In this document: piece by piece, positions 27,276 to 37,109 of the stretch
Position numbering within the stretch: position 1 is the first letter of the stretch
Layout of the letters: every line of letters begins with the position of its first letter
Translations under genes and position numbers: made by a program
NCBI RefSeq assembly: GCF_041431415.1
Contig: NZ_CP107845.1
Span: 5,704,001-5,768,000, forward strand
Reading direction: 5' to 3'
Origin: Streptomyces sp. NBC_00513
GTDB lineage: Bacteria > Actinomycetota > Actinomycetes > Streptomycetales > Streptomycetaceae
DNA length: 64,000 nt
Notes under the pieces: model-generated
Database searches by the model: none
Told to the model about the DNA's origin: nothing
Seen by the model: only the letters and a program-made list of their open reading frames with translations

Positions 27276-29243
27276 ATGGCCCACCCCGTACCACCCGCCC
27301 GCAGGCCCGAACTGCCGCCCGTGCACGGAGCCGTCATCTGTCTCGCCGCGCCGTGCCTGGCCATCTCGCCCGAGCACGGCCAGCTGACCGGGCGGGGCAT
27401 CGACGGGGTCTACCGCGCAGGGCTGCGGCTCCTCTCCCGCTGCGTGCTGCGCGTCGGCGGCCGGGACCCGGTGGCCGTGCAGGGGCGCAGCCTCGGCGCC
27501 GACCGGGCCGCCTTCACCGCCACGGTCCGCACCGGAGCCGAGGCCGGCCCCGACCCCGACATCGGCGTCGAGCGCGTCCGGCACGCCGACGGCACCGAAC
27601 GGATCACCCTGCGCAGTTACGCGAGCCGCCCCGTGCGCCTTCCGGTGGAGCTGGCGCTCGGCACCGACCTGGCCGAACTGGCCGTGATCGCCGCTGGCCG
27701 CGCCGGGCCCGAGCTCCCCGCCGCCGTGCACGCGGCCGGGCTGCGCTGGAGCACCGGCGACACCCAGGCCGTCGTCACCGCCGAACCCGCTCCCGACGAC
27801 GCGCTCGCCTCGACCGGGCTGCTGCGCTGGCAGCTCGAACTGGGCCCCGGCGAGTCCCGCACCATCGAGCTGCGGACCGGCCGGGACCGCACCACGAGGG
27901 CGTCGGCCGGTCAGGTGGCCAACCCCTTGGCCGACGCCCGGGCGGAGGGGGACGACCCGAGGGTCGAGGCATGGTTTCGGACAAGCGTGGAAGACCTGGG
28001 CGCGCTGCTGCTGAGGGATCCCGAGCAACCGGGCGACGCCTTCGCGGCTGCGGGAGCGCCCTGGCGGCTCGGCCTGGCCCCGGCGGAGTCGCTGTGGGCG
28101 GCCCGGATGGCGTTGCCGCTCGGCACCGGGCTCGCCGCGGCCACCCTGCGCGTCCTCGCCCGCGGTCAGGTCGACGGGCGCGGACCGGGAGCCGGGATGA
28201 TCCCGGGACCGCTGCGCGGGGCCGGACCACAGTTGCCGCCCGGATGTACCGGGACCGAGGCCACGCTCGCCTTCCCCGCGGTCCTCGCCGAGGCCCGGCT
28301 CTGGGGTCTGCCCGAGGAGGAGGTGGCCCGGCTTCTGCCCGCCGCGGAAGCCTGCCTGGAATGGCTCCGCGGAGCGCTGGGGGAGGACGGTCTACTGGCC
28401 GACCCCGACCCGGGTCCACGACGGTGCGAGACCCAGGCCCATGCGTACCGGGCCGCGCTGCTCGGCGCCGACCTCCTCGACGGGTGCGGGCGGCCCGGCG
28501 CCGAGGAATGGCGGGACCGGGCAGCCCGACTGCGGGACCGGTTCCGGGCGGAGTTCTGGATCGACGGCCCGGACGGCGGACGGCCCGCCGCGGCCCTGCA
28601 TCCCGACGGCCGCCCCCTGCTTCGCCTGACGGGAGCCGCCGCGCACCTGCTGGACACCGGACTGCTGAGCGGCGGCCGGACGGCCCCCGGCCTGCTGGAC
28701 CGGACCCGTACCGAGCAACTGGCCCGGCTGCTCGGAGCACCCGCGATGGACTCGGGATGGGGGCTGCGGAGCATGTCGAGCCGAGAGCCCGGCCACAATC
28801 CGTTCGGGCACCGTTCGGGTGCGGTGCGGGTCCACGAGAGCGTCGTCGCGTTCTCCGGCCTGGCCCAGGCGGGCTTCGAGAAGGAGGCCGCCGGTCTGTT
28901 GCGGGGACTTCTCGACGCGGCCCAGACCTTCGGGTACCGGCTGCCGGAGATGTACGCCGCCGGGCAGCGCACCACGGGCAGCGCTCCGATCCCGCACCCC
29001 GCGGCCTGCCGTCCGGCCGCGGTGGCCGCCGTCGCCGGCGTCCACGCGCTGGTCGCCCTCGCGGGGATCCGCCCGGACGCCCCCGCCGGCACGGTCGCTC
29101 TACACCCGCTCCCCGGTGCCCCGCTCGGCTCCCTGAGGCTCTCGGGGCTGCGCGTGTCGGAGCAACCGTTCGGCGTCAGGGTCAGCCGACTCGGCCTCGG
29201 GATGGTGGAGGAGGCCGCTGATGTGCTCCAACTGGGAGGCTGA
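27276..29243 (+). CDS. Glycogen-debranching-like (GDE N-terminal) glucosidase
   Basis: 655 aa from ATG 27276 (MAHPVPPARRPELPPVHGA). The N-terminal part (ISPEHGQLTGRGIDGVYRAG, about residues 36-55) is the GDE_N_bis domain of amylo-alpha-1,6-glucosidase-like proteins. The C-terminal half is alpha-helical and contains CETQAHAYRAALLGADLL, WGLRSMSSREPGHNPFGHRSG and LPEMYAAGQ, typical of the (alpha/alpha)6 barrel of GH63-like glucosidases. It probably hydrolyses branched or modified glucans. The reading frame is open much further upstream (it overlaps the DUF4192 gene) but composition there is non-coding. The 188-bp gap before it has no clear promoter. Confidence 0.85.
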   Translation: MAHPVPPARRPELPPVHGAVICLAAPCLAISPEHGQLTGRGIDGVYRAGLRLLSRCVLRVGGRDPVAVQGRSLGADRAAFTATVRTGAEAGPDPDIGVERVRHADGTERITLRSYASRPVRLPVELALGTDLAELAVIAAGRAGPELPAAVHAAGLRWSTGDTQAVVTAEPAPDDALASTGLLRWQLELGPGESRTIELRTGRDRTTRASAGQVANPLADARAEGDDPRVEAWFRTSVEDLGALLLRDPEQPGDAFAAAGAPWRLGLAPAESLWAARMALPLGTGLAAATLRVLARGQVDGRGPGAGMIPGPLRGAGPQLPPGCTGTEATLAFPAVLAEARLWGLPEEEVARLLPAAEACLEWLRGALGEDGLLADPDPGPRRCETQAHAYRAALLGADLLDGCGRPGAEEWRDRAARLRDRFRAEFWIDGPDGGRPAAALHPDGRPLLRLTGAAAHLLDTGLLSGGRTAPGLLDRTRTEQLARLLGAPAMDSGWGLRSMSSREPGHNPFGHRSGAVRVHESVVAFSGLAQAGFEKEAAGLLRGLLDAAQTFGYRLPEMYAAGQRTTGSAPIPHPAACRPAAVAAVAGVHALVALAGIRPDAPAGTVALHPLPGAPLGSLRLSGLRVSEQPFGVRVSRLGLGMVEEAADVLQLGG

Positions 29244-29284
29244 GTCTCGGATCACTGTCGTCGGGATCACCAAAGCCCTGTTTA

Positions 29285-29306
29285 TCGTCAGGCAGACGAC
29301 TATGAT
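29285..29306 (+). promoter_or_regulatory. Promoter and possible operator of the NrtR-like gene
   Basis: TATGAT at 29301-29306 lies 6 nt before the ATG at 29313, so transcription would begin at or beside the start codon (leaderless). TCGTC-N5-GACGA (29285-29299) overlaps the promoter and may be an operator. The -35 region is poor. Confidence 0.5.
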
Positions 29307-29312
29307 CGCGGC

Positions 29313-30059
29313 ATGTCGCCCTACGACCCGTCGGCCTTCCCGCCCTTCGCCGTCACCGTCGACCTGGTCGTGCTCACCGTGCAGCGTCACGCGCTCTGCG
29401 CGCTGGTCGTCCGACGGGGGGAGCAGCCGTTCCAAGGACGCTGGGCGCTGCCCGGAGGCTTCGTACGCGATGACGAGGACCTCGCCGGTGCCGCGGCCAG
29501 GGAACTCGCCGAGGAAACCGGCCTCTGCGCGCACGACCCGACCGTGCCGGACGTGGGCAACGGGGCGCACCTCGAACAGCTCGCCACGTACGGAGATCCG
29601 AAGCGCGATCCCCGGATGCGGGTGGTCAGCGTGGCTCACCTGGTGCTGGCTCCGGATCTGCCCGCGCCTCGGGCGGGCGGGGACGCGAACAGCGCCCGCT
29701 GGGCCCCCGTCGACGAACTCCTCGCGGCGGGCGGGGAGGCTCCCGCCGGACTCGCCTTCGACCACGAGCGCATCCTCGCCGACGGAGTCGAGCGGGCGCG
29801 ATCCAAGATCGAATACTCCTCCCTGGCCACCGCCTTCTGCCCTCCCGAGTTCACCGTCGGCGAGCTGCGAAGGGTGTACGAGGCCGTGTGGGGCGTGGCG
29901 CTCGACCCGCGCAACTTCCACCGGAAGGTCACCGGGACCCCCGGGTTCCTGGTGCCGGCCGGAGGGACCACGACCCGTCAGGGAGGCCGACCCGCCCAGC
30001 TCTTCCGAGCGGGCGGAGCGACCCTGCTCAACCCGCCGATGTTGCGCCCGGAGGTCTGA
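29313..30059 (+). CDS. Nudix hydrolase-like protein with C-terminal winged helix (NrtR type)
   Basis: 248 aa. The Nudix box GGFVRDDEDLAGAAARELAE (then ETGL) is at about residues 47-70. The C-terminal part FTVGELRRVYEAVWG then FHRKVTGTPGFLVP is the winged helix of NrtR-type proteins, which repress NAD cofactor genes and respond to ADP-ribose. The Nudix box retains the REXXEEXG residues, so hydrolysis may also be possible. No nad genes are adjacent here. ATG is supported by the -10 hexamer 6 nt upstream. A small palindrome in the promoter fits autoregulation. Target genes remain unknown. Confidence 0.88.
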   Translation: MSPYDPSAFPPFAVTVDLVVLTVQRHALCALVVRRGEQPFQGRWALPGGFVRDDEDLAGAAARELAEETGLCAHDPTVPDVGNGAHLEQLATYGDPKRDPRMRVVSVAHLVLAPDLPAPRAGGDANSARWAPVDELLAAGGEAPAGLAFDHERILADGVERARSKIEYSSLATAFCPPEFTVGELRRVYEAVWGVALDPRNFHRKVTGTPGFLVPAGGTTTRQGGRPAQLFRAGGATLLNPPMLRPEV

Positions 30060-30079
30060 CGTCCCACGGCCCCGGCGAG

Positions 30080-30117
30080 CGGCCCCCGCCTCGGCCGGGA
30101 CCCGGGGGCGGGGGCCG
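30080..30117 (+). terminator. Terminator after the NrtR-like gene
   Basis: 11-bp stem CGGCCCCCGCC with its complement at 30107-30117, in the 21-58 bp after the stop codon. Confidence 0.8.
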
Positions 30118-30163
30118 TCGCAGGCCAGTCCGCCGACACCGACGCGCCTGACAGCCTCATGCG

Positions 30164-30191
30164 TTGAAAATCGGACATATCGCGTTATCTT
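30164..30191 (+). promoter_or_regulatory. Probable promoter of the ABC transporter gene
   Basis: TTGAAA (30164-30169) and TATCTT (30186-30191) with a 16-bp gap resemble a housekeeping promoter. The ATG at 30245 would then have a leader of about 45 nt. The surrounding 30 bp are unusually AT-rich. Confidence 0.55.
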
Positions 30192-30244
30192 GCTTGCGGT
30201 ACTCATGCTGCCGCAGAGCGGTCTCACACCCCGCGAGAGAAGCG

Positions 30245-32209
30245 ATGCTCCAGGCCATCGGACTCACCAGTACACCCCGTCGAGAACTCCCGCCCCTGGT
30301 GGACGACCTCACCTTCGAGGTCCGCCCCGGGTGCGTGACCGCCCTGCTCGGCGATCCGGGCTCGGGCAAGACCACCGCGCTGCGGCTCATGCTCGAACTC
30401 GAACCGGGCCGCGGCATCACCTACTTCCGCGGCCGTCCGCTGCACCGGATCGCGCACCCCGGCCGTGAGGTCGGCGTGCTGCTCGGCGACGTCCCCGGGA
30501 ATCCGGCGCGTACGGTCCTCAACCAGTTGCGGATGCTGTGCGCCGCCTACGGGGTCCCGGCGTCGCGAGCGGACACCATGCTGGAGGTCGTGGGCATCGG
30601 CGGTCTGCGCGACCAGCGGCTCGGCTCGCTCTCGCTCGGCATGGAGCGTCGCGTCGCACTCGCGGCGGCGCTGCTGGCGGACCCCTGCACCCTGCTCCTC
30701 GACGAGCCCGCCGCCGGGCTCTCGCCACGCGAACGCAACTGGATGTACGAGCTGTTGCGCGGGCACGCCGCTCTCGGCGGCGCGGTCCTCTTCACCACCG
30801 ACGACGCGAAGGAAGCCGCCCGCAACGCCGACCGGGTCGTCTCCATCAGGGCCGGCAGGCTCGTCGCGGACCAGGACGCGGCGGACTTCGCACGCACCCG
30901 ACTGCGTCCCCGCGTCGCCGTGCGCACCCCGCACGCGGCCCGGCTCGCGGACGTCCTGGGCCGGGAGGCCCGGGCGGCCCGACGCGCGGTGGAGATCGTC
31001 GCGGAGAGCGGCAGCCGCCTGTCGGTCTACGGCAGCGACTGCGCGGAGGTGGGAGAAGCCGCGTTCAGGCACGGGGTGCTGGTCCACCAACTCGCGGACG
31101 AGATCGGAGACACCGGAACGCCGGTTCCGCCCGTCCCGCAGGCCCGCTCGGAGGCCCGTACGGCCGCCCACGCCACGGCCGTGGCGGCCGCCCACGGCGA
31201 GTCGGGAGCCGCGGCCGAGGCGGGATCCACCGCCGGCCCCGGGGTCGAACCCGGTCCGGAGGTCGAGCCGTCGGCGCCGGTTCGCGGTGCAGGGGCGGGC
31301 CCGGAGCCGGGGCCGGGAGTGGGGTCGGCGCCGGGAGTGGGGTCGGGGTTCACCCCGTTTCCCGCCGCCGACGGGGAGGAGCCGGGCCGGCCCCCGCGGG
31401 TCGGCTCCGGACGATCGGCCCGCGCCGTGCGTCGGGTGGGCGGACCCCTGCGCCCCCTGCGCTACGAACTGCTGCGAACCTTCGGGACCGCGACCCCGCT
31501 CCTGACCTCGGCCGCAGTCGTCGTCGTCTCCGTCGCGATCACGCTCGTCCTCGCCCGCCTCGGACACACCCCGCAGAACCGGCTGCTCGCCGCCTGGCCG
31601 CGGTCGTTGCCGCTGCCGCCCGCCGCGCTCGGCGCAGGGCTGCTCGGCGCCCTGGCCTTCGGCGAGGAGTACCGCTACCCCTCCCTGTCGGCGGACCGCG
31701 GCACGGTTCCGCGTCGAATGGGTCTGCTCGCCGCCAAGCTCGGGGTCTGCGCCGTACTCGCCCTGCTGCTCGGGGGCCTGGCCGTCACCGCGGATGCCGC
31801 GGCCCTCGGACTGGTCTTCGACTCCGGTCCGCTCGACCAGCCGGCGGAGTGGATCGCGCCGGCCGCGAGTTGGGCGGGACTGCTCATCGGCTGCGCCTGG
31901 GCCGGGGTGTTGGCCTCCGGTGTCTTTCGATCCGCGGCGGCCGGTCTGGCGGCGGTGCTCGTCGTGCCGGTGATGGTCGTACCGCTGGTGCGCAAGTCGC
32001 TGCACGGGCCGTCCGCCTACCCGACGGACGGGCTCGCCTCCAGGCTGCGCGAGTTGTCCTGGGCCCAGTGGCCACCGGAGGTGGACCGCCTGGTGATCGG
32101 CGCCCTGCGGGTGATGGCCCAACCCGTCGGCACGGCGCTGGTGTTGTCGTTGATGGTCCTGTTGTGCGCCTATGGGTTCACAGGACTGCGCAGCCGGGTC
32201 CGCTGGTGA
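30245..32209 (+). CDS. ABC transporter with fused ATPase and membrane domains
   Basis: 654 aa. The N-terminal ATPase has GDPGSGKTT (Walker A, residues 36-44), LSLGMERRVALAAALL (signature, LSLGM instead of LSGGQ) and CTLLLDEPAAGLSPRE (Walker B and D-loop). After residue 290 there is a Gly/Pro/Glu-rich linker, then about six hydrophobic segments, for example LLTSAAVVVVSVAITLVLA and LGVCAVLALLLGGLAVTADA. This is the CcmA/ABC-2 arrangement, with ATPase and permease on one chain. ATG follows GAGAGAAG. It lies immediately upstream of whiH, as in S. coelicolor, but a link to sporulation is only positional. Substrate unknown. Confidence 0.88.
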   Translation: MLQAIGLTSTPRRELPPLVDDLTFEVRPGCVTALLGDPGSGKTTALRLMLELEPGRGITYFRGRPLHRIAHPGREVGVLLGDVPGNPARTVLNQLRMLCAAYGVPASRADTMLEVVGIGGLRDQRLGSLSLGMERRVALAAALLADPCTLLLDEPAAGLSPRERNWMYELLRGHAALGGAVLFTTDDAKEAARNADRVVSIRAGRLVADQDAADFARTRLRPRVAVRTPHAARLADVLGREARAARRAVEIVAESGSRLSVYGSDCAEVGEAAFRHGVLVHQLADEIGDTGTPVPPVPQARSEARTAAHATAVAAAHGESGAAAEAGSTAGPGVEPGPEVEPSAPVRGAGAGPEPGPGVGSAPGVGSGFTPFPAADGEEPGRPPRVGSGRSARAVRRVGGPLRPLRYELLRTFGTATPLLTSAAVVVVSVAITLVLARLGHTPQNRLLAAWPRSLPLPPAALGAGLLGALAFGEEYRYPSLSADRGTVPRRMGLLAAKLGVCAVLALLLGGLAVTADAAALGLVFDSGPLDQPAEWIAPAASWAGLLIGCAWAGVLASGVFRSAAAGLAAVLVVPVMVVPLVRKSLHGPSAYPTDGLASRLRELSWAQWPPEVDRLVIGALRVMAQPVGTALVLSLMVLLCAYGFTGLRSRVRW

Positions 32210-32346
32210 ATGACCGTGGATGATCGTTTCGGATCGAGGGGATGGTCAACGTGACCGTTCCGTTCCGTATCAATCAGCCGGGACCACAACTCCCCGCAAA
32301 AGGCCCGGTTCTTTACGATAAGTCGTCAATTGCGTAGGTGGCACCG

Positions 32347-32389
32347 ATCACCCTTTCGTGTGCTTTTCACCAAAGACCTCAAGGGTGAT
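32347..32389. promoter_or_regulatory. Inverted repeat in the whiH upstream region
   Basis: ATCACCCTT (32347-32355) and AAGGGTGAT (32381-32389) are perfect 9-bp arms 25 bp apart, ending 24 bp before the GTG. WhiH is a repressor-like protein, so this may be its own operator or a 5' UTR hairpin. A weak sigma-WhiG-like -10 (TACGATAA, 32314-32321) lies upstream, but its -35 spacing is poor. Confidence 0.45.
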
Positions 32390-32413
32390 GGGAGCACGAC
32401 CGACAAAGGATTC

Positions 32414-33301
32414 GTGAGTACCCTTGCGCACACCATGATGACCGCCGCCCGCCACGCCGACTCCGGCCTCGCCGGCTCGGGCGACCTCGACCGCTACCCC
32501 TACGCGGAGACCCAGGGGGCCGACCGGGTCGGACCGCCCCACTGGGACGGCGCCGACATCGAGTTGAGCCGCGTGGGCCGCCGCGCGACCGGAAGTCGAG
32601 GCCGCGGACTGCACGGCCAACTCGTCCAGCAGCTCGGCCAGATGATCGTCTCCGGCGACCTCGGCGCGGACCGCCCTCTGGTCCCCGAGGAGATCGGCCA
32701 GCGCTTCGAGGTCTCCCGCACGGTCGTCCGCGAATCCCTGCGCGTTCTGGAGGCCAAGGGCCTCGTCAGCGCCCGACCCAACGTCGGCACCCGGGTCCGC
32801 CCGGTCGCCGACTGGAACCTGCTCGACCCCGACATCATCGAATGGCGAGCCTTCGGCCCCCAGCGCGACGATCAGCGCCGCGAGCTCAACGAGCTCCGCT
32901 GGACCATCGAACCGCTGGCCGCGCGCCTCGCCGCCGGACACGGTCGCCCCGACATCCAGCAGCGCCTCGCCGACATGGTCGAGATCATGGGCCACGCCCT
33001 CGGGCAGGGTGACTCGATCACCTTCGCGCGTGCCGACAACGAGTTCCACGCGCTGCTGATCCAGGTCGCGGGCAACCGCATGCTGGAGCACCTGTCAGGC
33101 ATCGTCTCCTCCGCCCTCCAGGTCTCCGGCAGCCCCGTCACCGCGTGCGACCGCCCCAGCGAAACCTGCGTCGCGCACCATGCGCGGATGGTCGAGGCCG
33201 TCGCCGCCGGCGATGCCCTGGGCGCCGAGAACGCCATGCGTCAACTCCTGACGGTGCATCCGGAGGTCGAGCGTGTGGTTCCGGCCCCGCGCGAGCACTG
33301 A
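32414..33301 (+). CDS. whiH: WhiH, GntR-type sporulation regulator
   Basis: 295 aa from GTG 32414 (VSTLAHTMMTAARHAD) preceded by AAAGGA. The GntR winged helix lies at about residues 75-135: LVPEEIGQRFEVSRTVVRE, SLRVLEAKGLVSARPNVGT. The C-terminal FCD/FadR-like domain follows with the helix-rich RWTIEPLAARLAAGHGR, DNEFHALLIQVAGNRMLEHL and the metal-site histidines. WhiH is needed for sporulation septation in Streptomyces aerial hyphae and lies between the ABC gene and hrdB in S. coelicolor as here; the identity rests on that synteny and on my memory of the sequence. Its gene is known to depend on sigma-WhiG. Confidence 0.9.
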   Translation: MSTLAHTMMTAARHADSGLAGSGDLDRYPYAETQGADRVGPPHWDGADIELSRVGRRATGSRGRGLHGQLVQQLGQMIVSGDLGADRPLVPEEIGQRFEVSRTVVRESLRVLEAKGLVSARPNVGTRVRPVADWNLLDPDIIEWRAFGPQRDDQRRELNELRWTIEPLAARLAAGHGRPDIQQRLADMVEIMGHALGQGDSITFARADNEFHALLIQVAGNRMLEHLSGIVSSALQVSGSPVTACDRPSETCVAHHARMVEAVAAGDALGAENAMRQLLTVHPEVERVVPAPREH

Positions 33302-33665
33302 CGGGCTCGACGCGCTCAGGCGCGGGGGTGCACCACATGTCGCCGGGCCCGGTTCGGGTCCGGCGACACCCGTGTGCGGGGGCGTTCGAAGCCCTTGAAT
33401 CCGTGCGTATGACCGTATGCGCGGCAATGGCGGAAAAGTGGTGTGACTCGGGCCACGAAGATTGGGCGTAACGCTCCGCGACGTCACGCGATGACTTAGG
33501 TGGTGATGGCCGACGGAGGGAAGACAGCAGCCCTTGCGGGTGCTGTACAGCTCCCCGGCCCCTGCCCGCGCCCCCGGCCCATCCCCAGTCGGTGGTCGTC
33601 GGCTCCGGTCCAGCACCACCAGGCCCGGGGTCGGAAGCCGTTCCCATCGTTCCGAGAGGTTGTTC
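33302..33665. other. 364-bp region upstream of hrdB
   Basis: No gene. It should hold the hrdB promoters. TTGAAT at 33395-33400 and TATGCG at 33416-33421 are a pair with a short gap; TAACGC near 33469 is another possible -10. I could not match the sigma-R consensus GGAAT-N18-GTT here. Confidence 0.4.
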
Positions 33666-35240
<1,575 letters not shown>

Positions 35241-35264
35241 CGGGACCGACGCCGAGGGGCGTAC

Positions 35265-35300
35265 GCCCGGTGGCCGCGCGGGTGCGCACGGCCACCGGGC
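35265..35300 (+). terminator. Terminator after hrdB
   Basis: 12-bp perfect stem GCCCGGTGGCCG with complement 35289-35300 and a 12-nt loop, 25 bp after the stop codon. Confidence 0.88.
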
Positions 35301-35346
35301 ATCCCACTCTGGGTGGAGTCATGAACACTCGGAGTCAGGAGGCCTC

Positions 35347-36213
35347 ATGCGTCGTCCCTTTGCCCGTGCCCTGGCGGGCGCGCTGACCCTGGTGGCGGGA
35401 GCGGCCGCCGCGCCGCTGGCCCGGATGCCGCAGGCGGCCGCGGACAGCGTGGTGATCGGCGGGCAGCCGGTGAAGGTGGCGGACAGCCCCTGGGTCGTGG
35501 CCCTGGCCAGCCGTGACCGGTTCGGGGGTACCCGTGGCGGCCAGTTCTGCGGGGGCGTGATCGTCGCCCCGACGACCGTGGTGACGGCGGCCCACTGCCT
35601 GGGTCGCCAGGTGCTGGGCGGCCCGGTCGAGTCCGTGCCGGACCTCCGAGTGATCGCGGGCCGTACGGAGCTCCGTGCGACGGACGGTCGGGAGATCGCG
35701 GTGCGGGCGGCGCGGGTGAACCCGGCGTACGACTCCGCGAGCAACGCCGGCGACCTCGCCGTCCTCGAACTCGCGGAGGCGGTGCCGGCGAATCAGGTGC
35801 TCCCCATGGCGGACAAGGGCCACCCGGCCTACGAGGCCGGCACCGAGGCGTCCGTGTACGGCTGGGGGGACACCAGCGGCTTCGGCGACTACGCGTACGG
35901 CCTGCGGGCCGCACGCGTGGAGATCCTCGCAGACCGGGTCTGCGAGGACGCGTACCCGGGGGACGTGGACGGTCAGTACCGAGCCGCCTCCATGGTGTGC
36001 GCGGGGGACAAGGACGGCGGCAAGGACGCCTGCCAGGGGGACAGCGGCGGGCCGCTCGTGGCCCGGGGGCGGCTCATCGGGGTCGTGTCCTGGGGGCGGG
36101 GTTGCGGCAGGGCCGACAGCCCGGGCGTGTACACCCGGATCTCCCCGCTGGTCGGCTTCGTGAGCGGCTCCGAGAGGGGCGCGCGGCCGGTCGGGGAGCG
36201 GGAGGTCCCGTAG
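35347..36213 (+). CDS. Secreted trypsin-like serine protease (S1A)
   Basis: 288 aa. A signal peptide (RRPFARALAGALTLVAGAAAAPLA, then AAADS) precedes a mature start resembling VVIGGQPVKVADSPWV. Catalytic triad: His in TVVTAAHCLG, Asp in NAGDLAVLEL, Ser in CQGDSGGPLV. Asp just before the latter (DACQGDSGG) sits where the trypsin S1 pocket Asp189 is, so cleavage after Arg/Lys is expected. Cysteine pairs are consistent with disulphides. ATG with AGGAGG 5 nt upstream. It begins 46 bp after the hrdB terminator and is probably a separate unit. No propeptide cleavage motif is obvious apart from the IGG-like start. Confidence 0.95.
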   Translation: MRRPFARALAGALTLVAGAAAAPLARMPQAAADSVVIGGQPVKVADSPWVVALASRDRFGGTRGGQFCGGVIVAPTTVVTAAHCLGRQVLGGPVESVPDLRVIAGRTELRATDGREIAVRAARVNPAYDSASNAGDLAVLELAEAVPANQVLPMADKGHPAYEAGTEASVYGWGDTSGFGDYAYGLRAARVEILADRVCEDAYPGDVDGQYRAASMVCAGDKDGGKDACQGDSGGPLVARGRLIGVVSWGRGCGRADSPGVYTRISPLVGFVSGSERGARPVGEREVP

Positions 36214-36231
36214 GGAGCCCCCAGGGGCTCC
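36214..36231 (+). terminator. Short hairpin at the protease gene 3' end
   Basis: GGAGCCCC-CA-GGGGCTCC, 8-bp stem with a two-base loop, immediately after the stop codon. Confidence 0.6.
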
Positions 36232-36340
36232 TCGGGCCCCGTGTGGCCCGACAAGGGGGTAGGGGGGGCCGGTCGTCGGATCCAGGACGGCCGGAGGGTG
36301 GAACTTGGACGCGGGGCGGACATGCGGGGCGGACATGAGG

Positions 36341-36377
36341 ACGGGCGGCACCCCTGGGTCACAGAGGTGCCGCCCGT
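36341..36377. terminator. Terminator between the protease and DUF7455 genes
   Basis: 12-bp stem ACGGGCGGCACC with complement at 36366-36377 and a 13-nt loop, placed between convergent genes. A tandem GCGGGGCGGACAT repeat lies just before it, at about 36310-36335. Confidence 0.82.
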
Positions 36378-36427
36378 CGACCGGCCTGGCCGGTCCTTGC
36401 TCGTCGGATGCGAGGTCTAGGCCTGTG

Positions 36428-36664
36428 TCAGCGGTCCTCGGTGTCGGCGGCATTCGCAGCCGGAGCGGACGTGAGCCGCTCGGTCTCATCCTGTATTTCC
36501 GCGGCGATCTTCTTGAGTTCCGGCTCGAACTTACGCCCGTGGTGGGCGCAGAAGAGCAGTTCACCGCCGCTCAGCAGGACGACGCGCAGATATGCCTGGG
36601 CGCCGCAACGGTCGCATCGGTCAGCGGCCGTCAGCGGGGTCGCGGGTGTCAGAACAGTAGTCAC
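36428..36664 (-). CDS. DUF7455 zinc-ribbon-like small protein
   Basis: 78 aa from GTG 36664 with GAAGAGG upstream. CDRCG (about residues 17-21) and CAHHG (about 39-43) give a CxxC...CxHH metal-binding set, typical of the small DUF7455 proteins I know from Streptomyces. It is followed by a helical, charged segment (ELKKIAAEIQDETERL). Function unknown. The gene is divergent from parE and convergent with the protease gene. Confidence 0.82.
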   Translation of the reverse strand: MTTVLTPATPLTAADRCDRCGAQAYLRVVLLSGGELLFCAHHGRKFEPELKKIAAEIQDETERLTSAPAANAADTEDR

Positions 36665-37109
36665 GTCGCCTCTTCTCTAGCTCGACGAGCTGTCGTACCA
36701 GGGTCAACATCCAACCAGGCCGAAAACGTTCCCGTTCGCGGCTTTCTTTCGAAACTTCCTTCCGAAGCTGGCCGGCTGCTGCCGGTTGGCGGCGAAGGAG
36801 CCGTATTGCGTTGCTTTACGGTTTCGCGTTGTCAGTCGTTCGCTTGTAGCAGTTCAGTCCCCCCGGCGTGAGTGCCGGTTGTTCATGAGGACGTGCCCGA
36901 ACACTAAATGGTTCATGCCTGGAAGGGAACGTGATGTTTGCTTCACCCCCACGGGGGATCGAACACCCGTGCGGGCCTGCACTACGCTGTGGAAGCCACG
37001 AGGGTGGCGTTGCATCGGCTCTACCAGGCCTCGGTACCCTCTGACCGGCAACCGATGAACCCCTGAGCCCGACCGGGCCAGAAAAGAAATTCAGCGAGGA
37101 GCGAACTGC
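36665..37109. other. 445-bp region upstream of parE and the DUF7455 gene
   Basis: No gene of my own support. AGCTCG-A-CGAGCT (36679-36691) is a small palindrome near the DUF7455 start. TCGAAC (36959-36964) and TACGCT (36983-36988) with an 18-bp gap could be a parE promoter. The ribosome site GAGGAG precedes the parE GTG. Confidence 0.4.

Noticed and set aside
33302..33665. Sigma-R type promoter (GGAAT-N18-GTT) for hrdB
   Set aside because: GGAAAA occurs at 33432-33437 but no GTT follows at the right distance.
36940..37030. tRNA-like pieces on the minus strand (GGTAGAGC and GTTCGATC)
   Set aside because: No anticodon arm with a seven-base loop and no acceptor stem can be folded.
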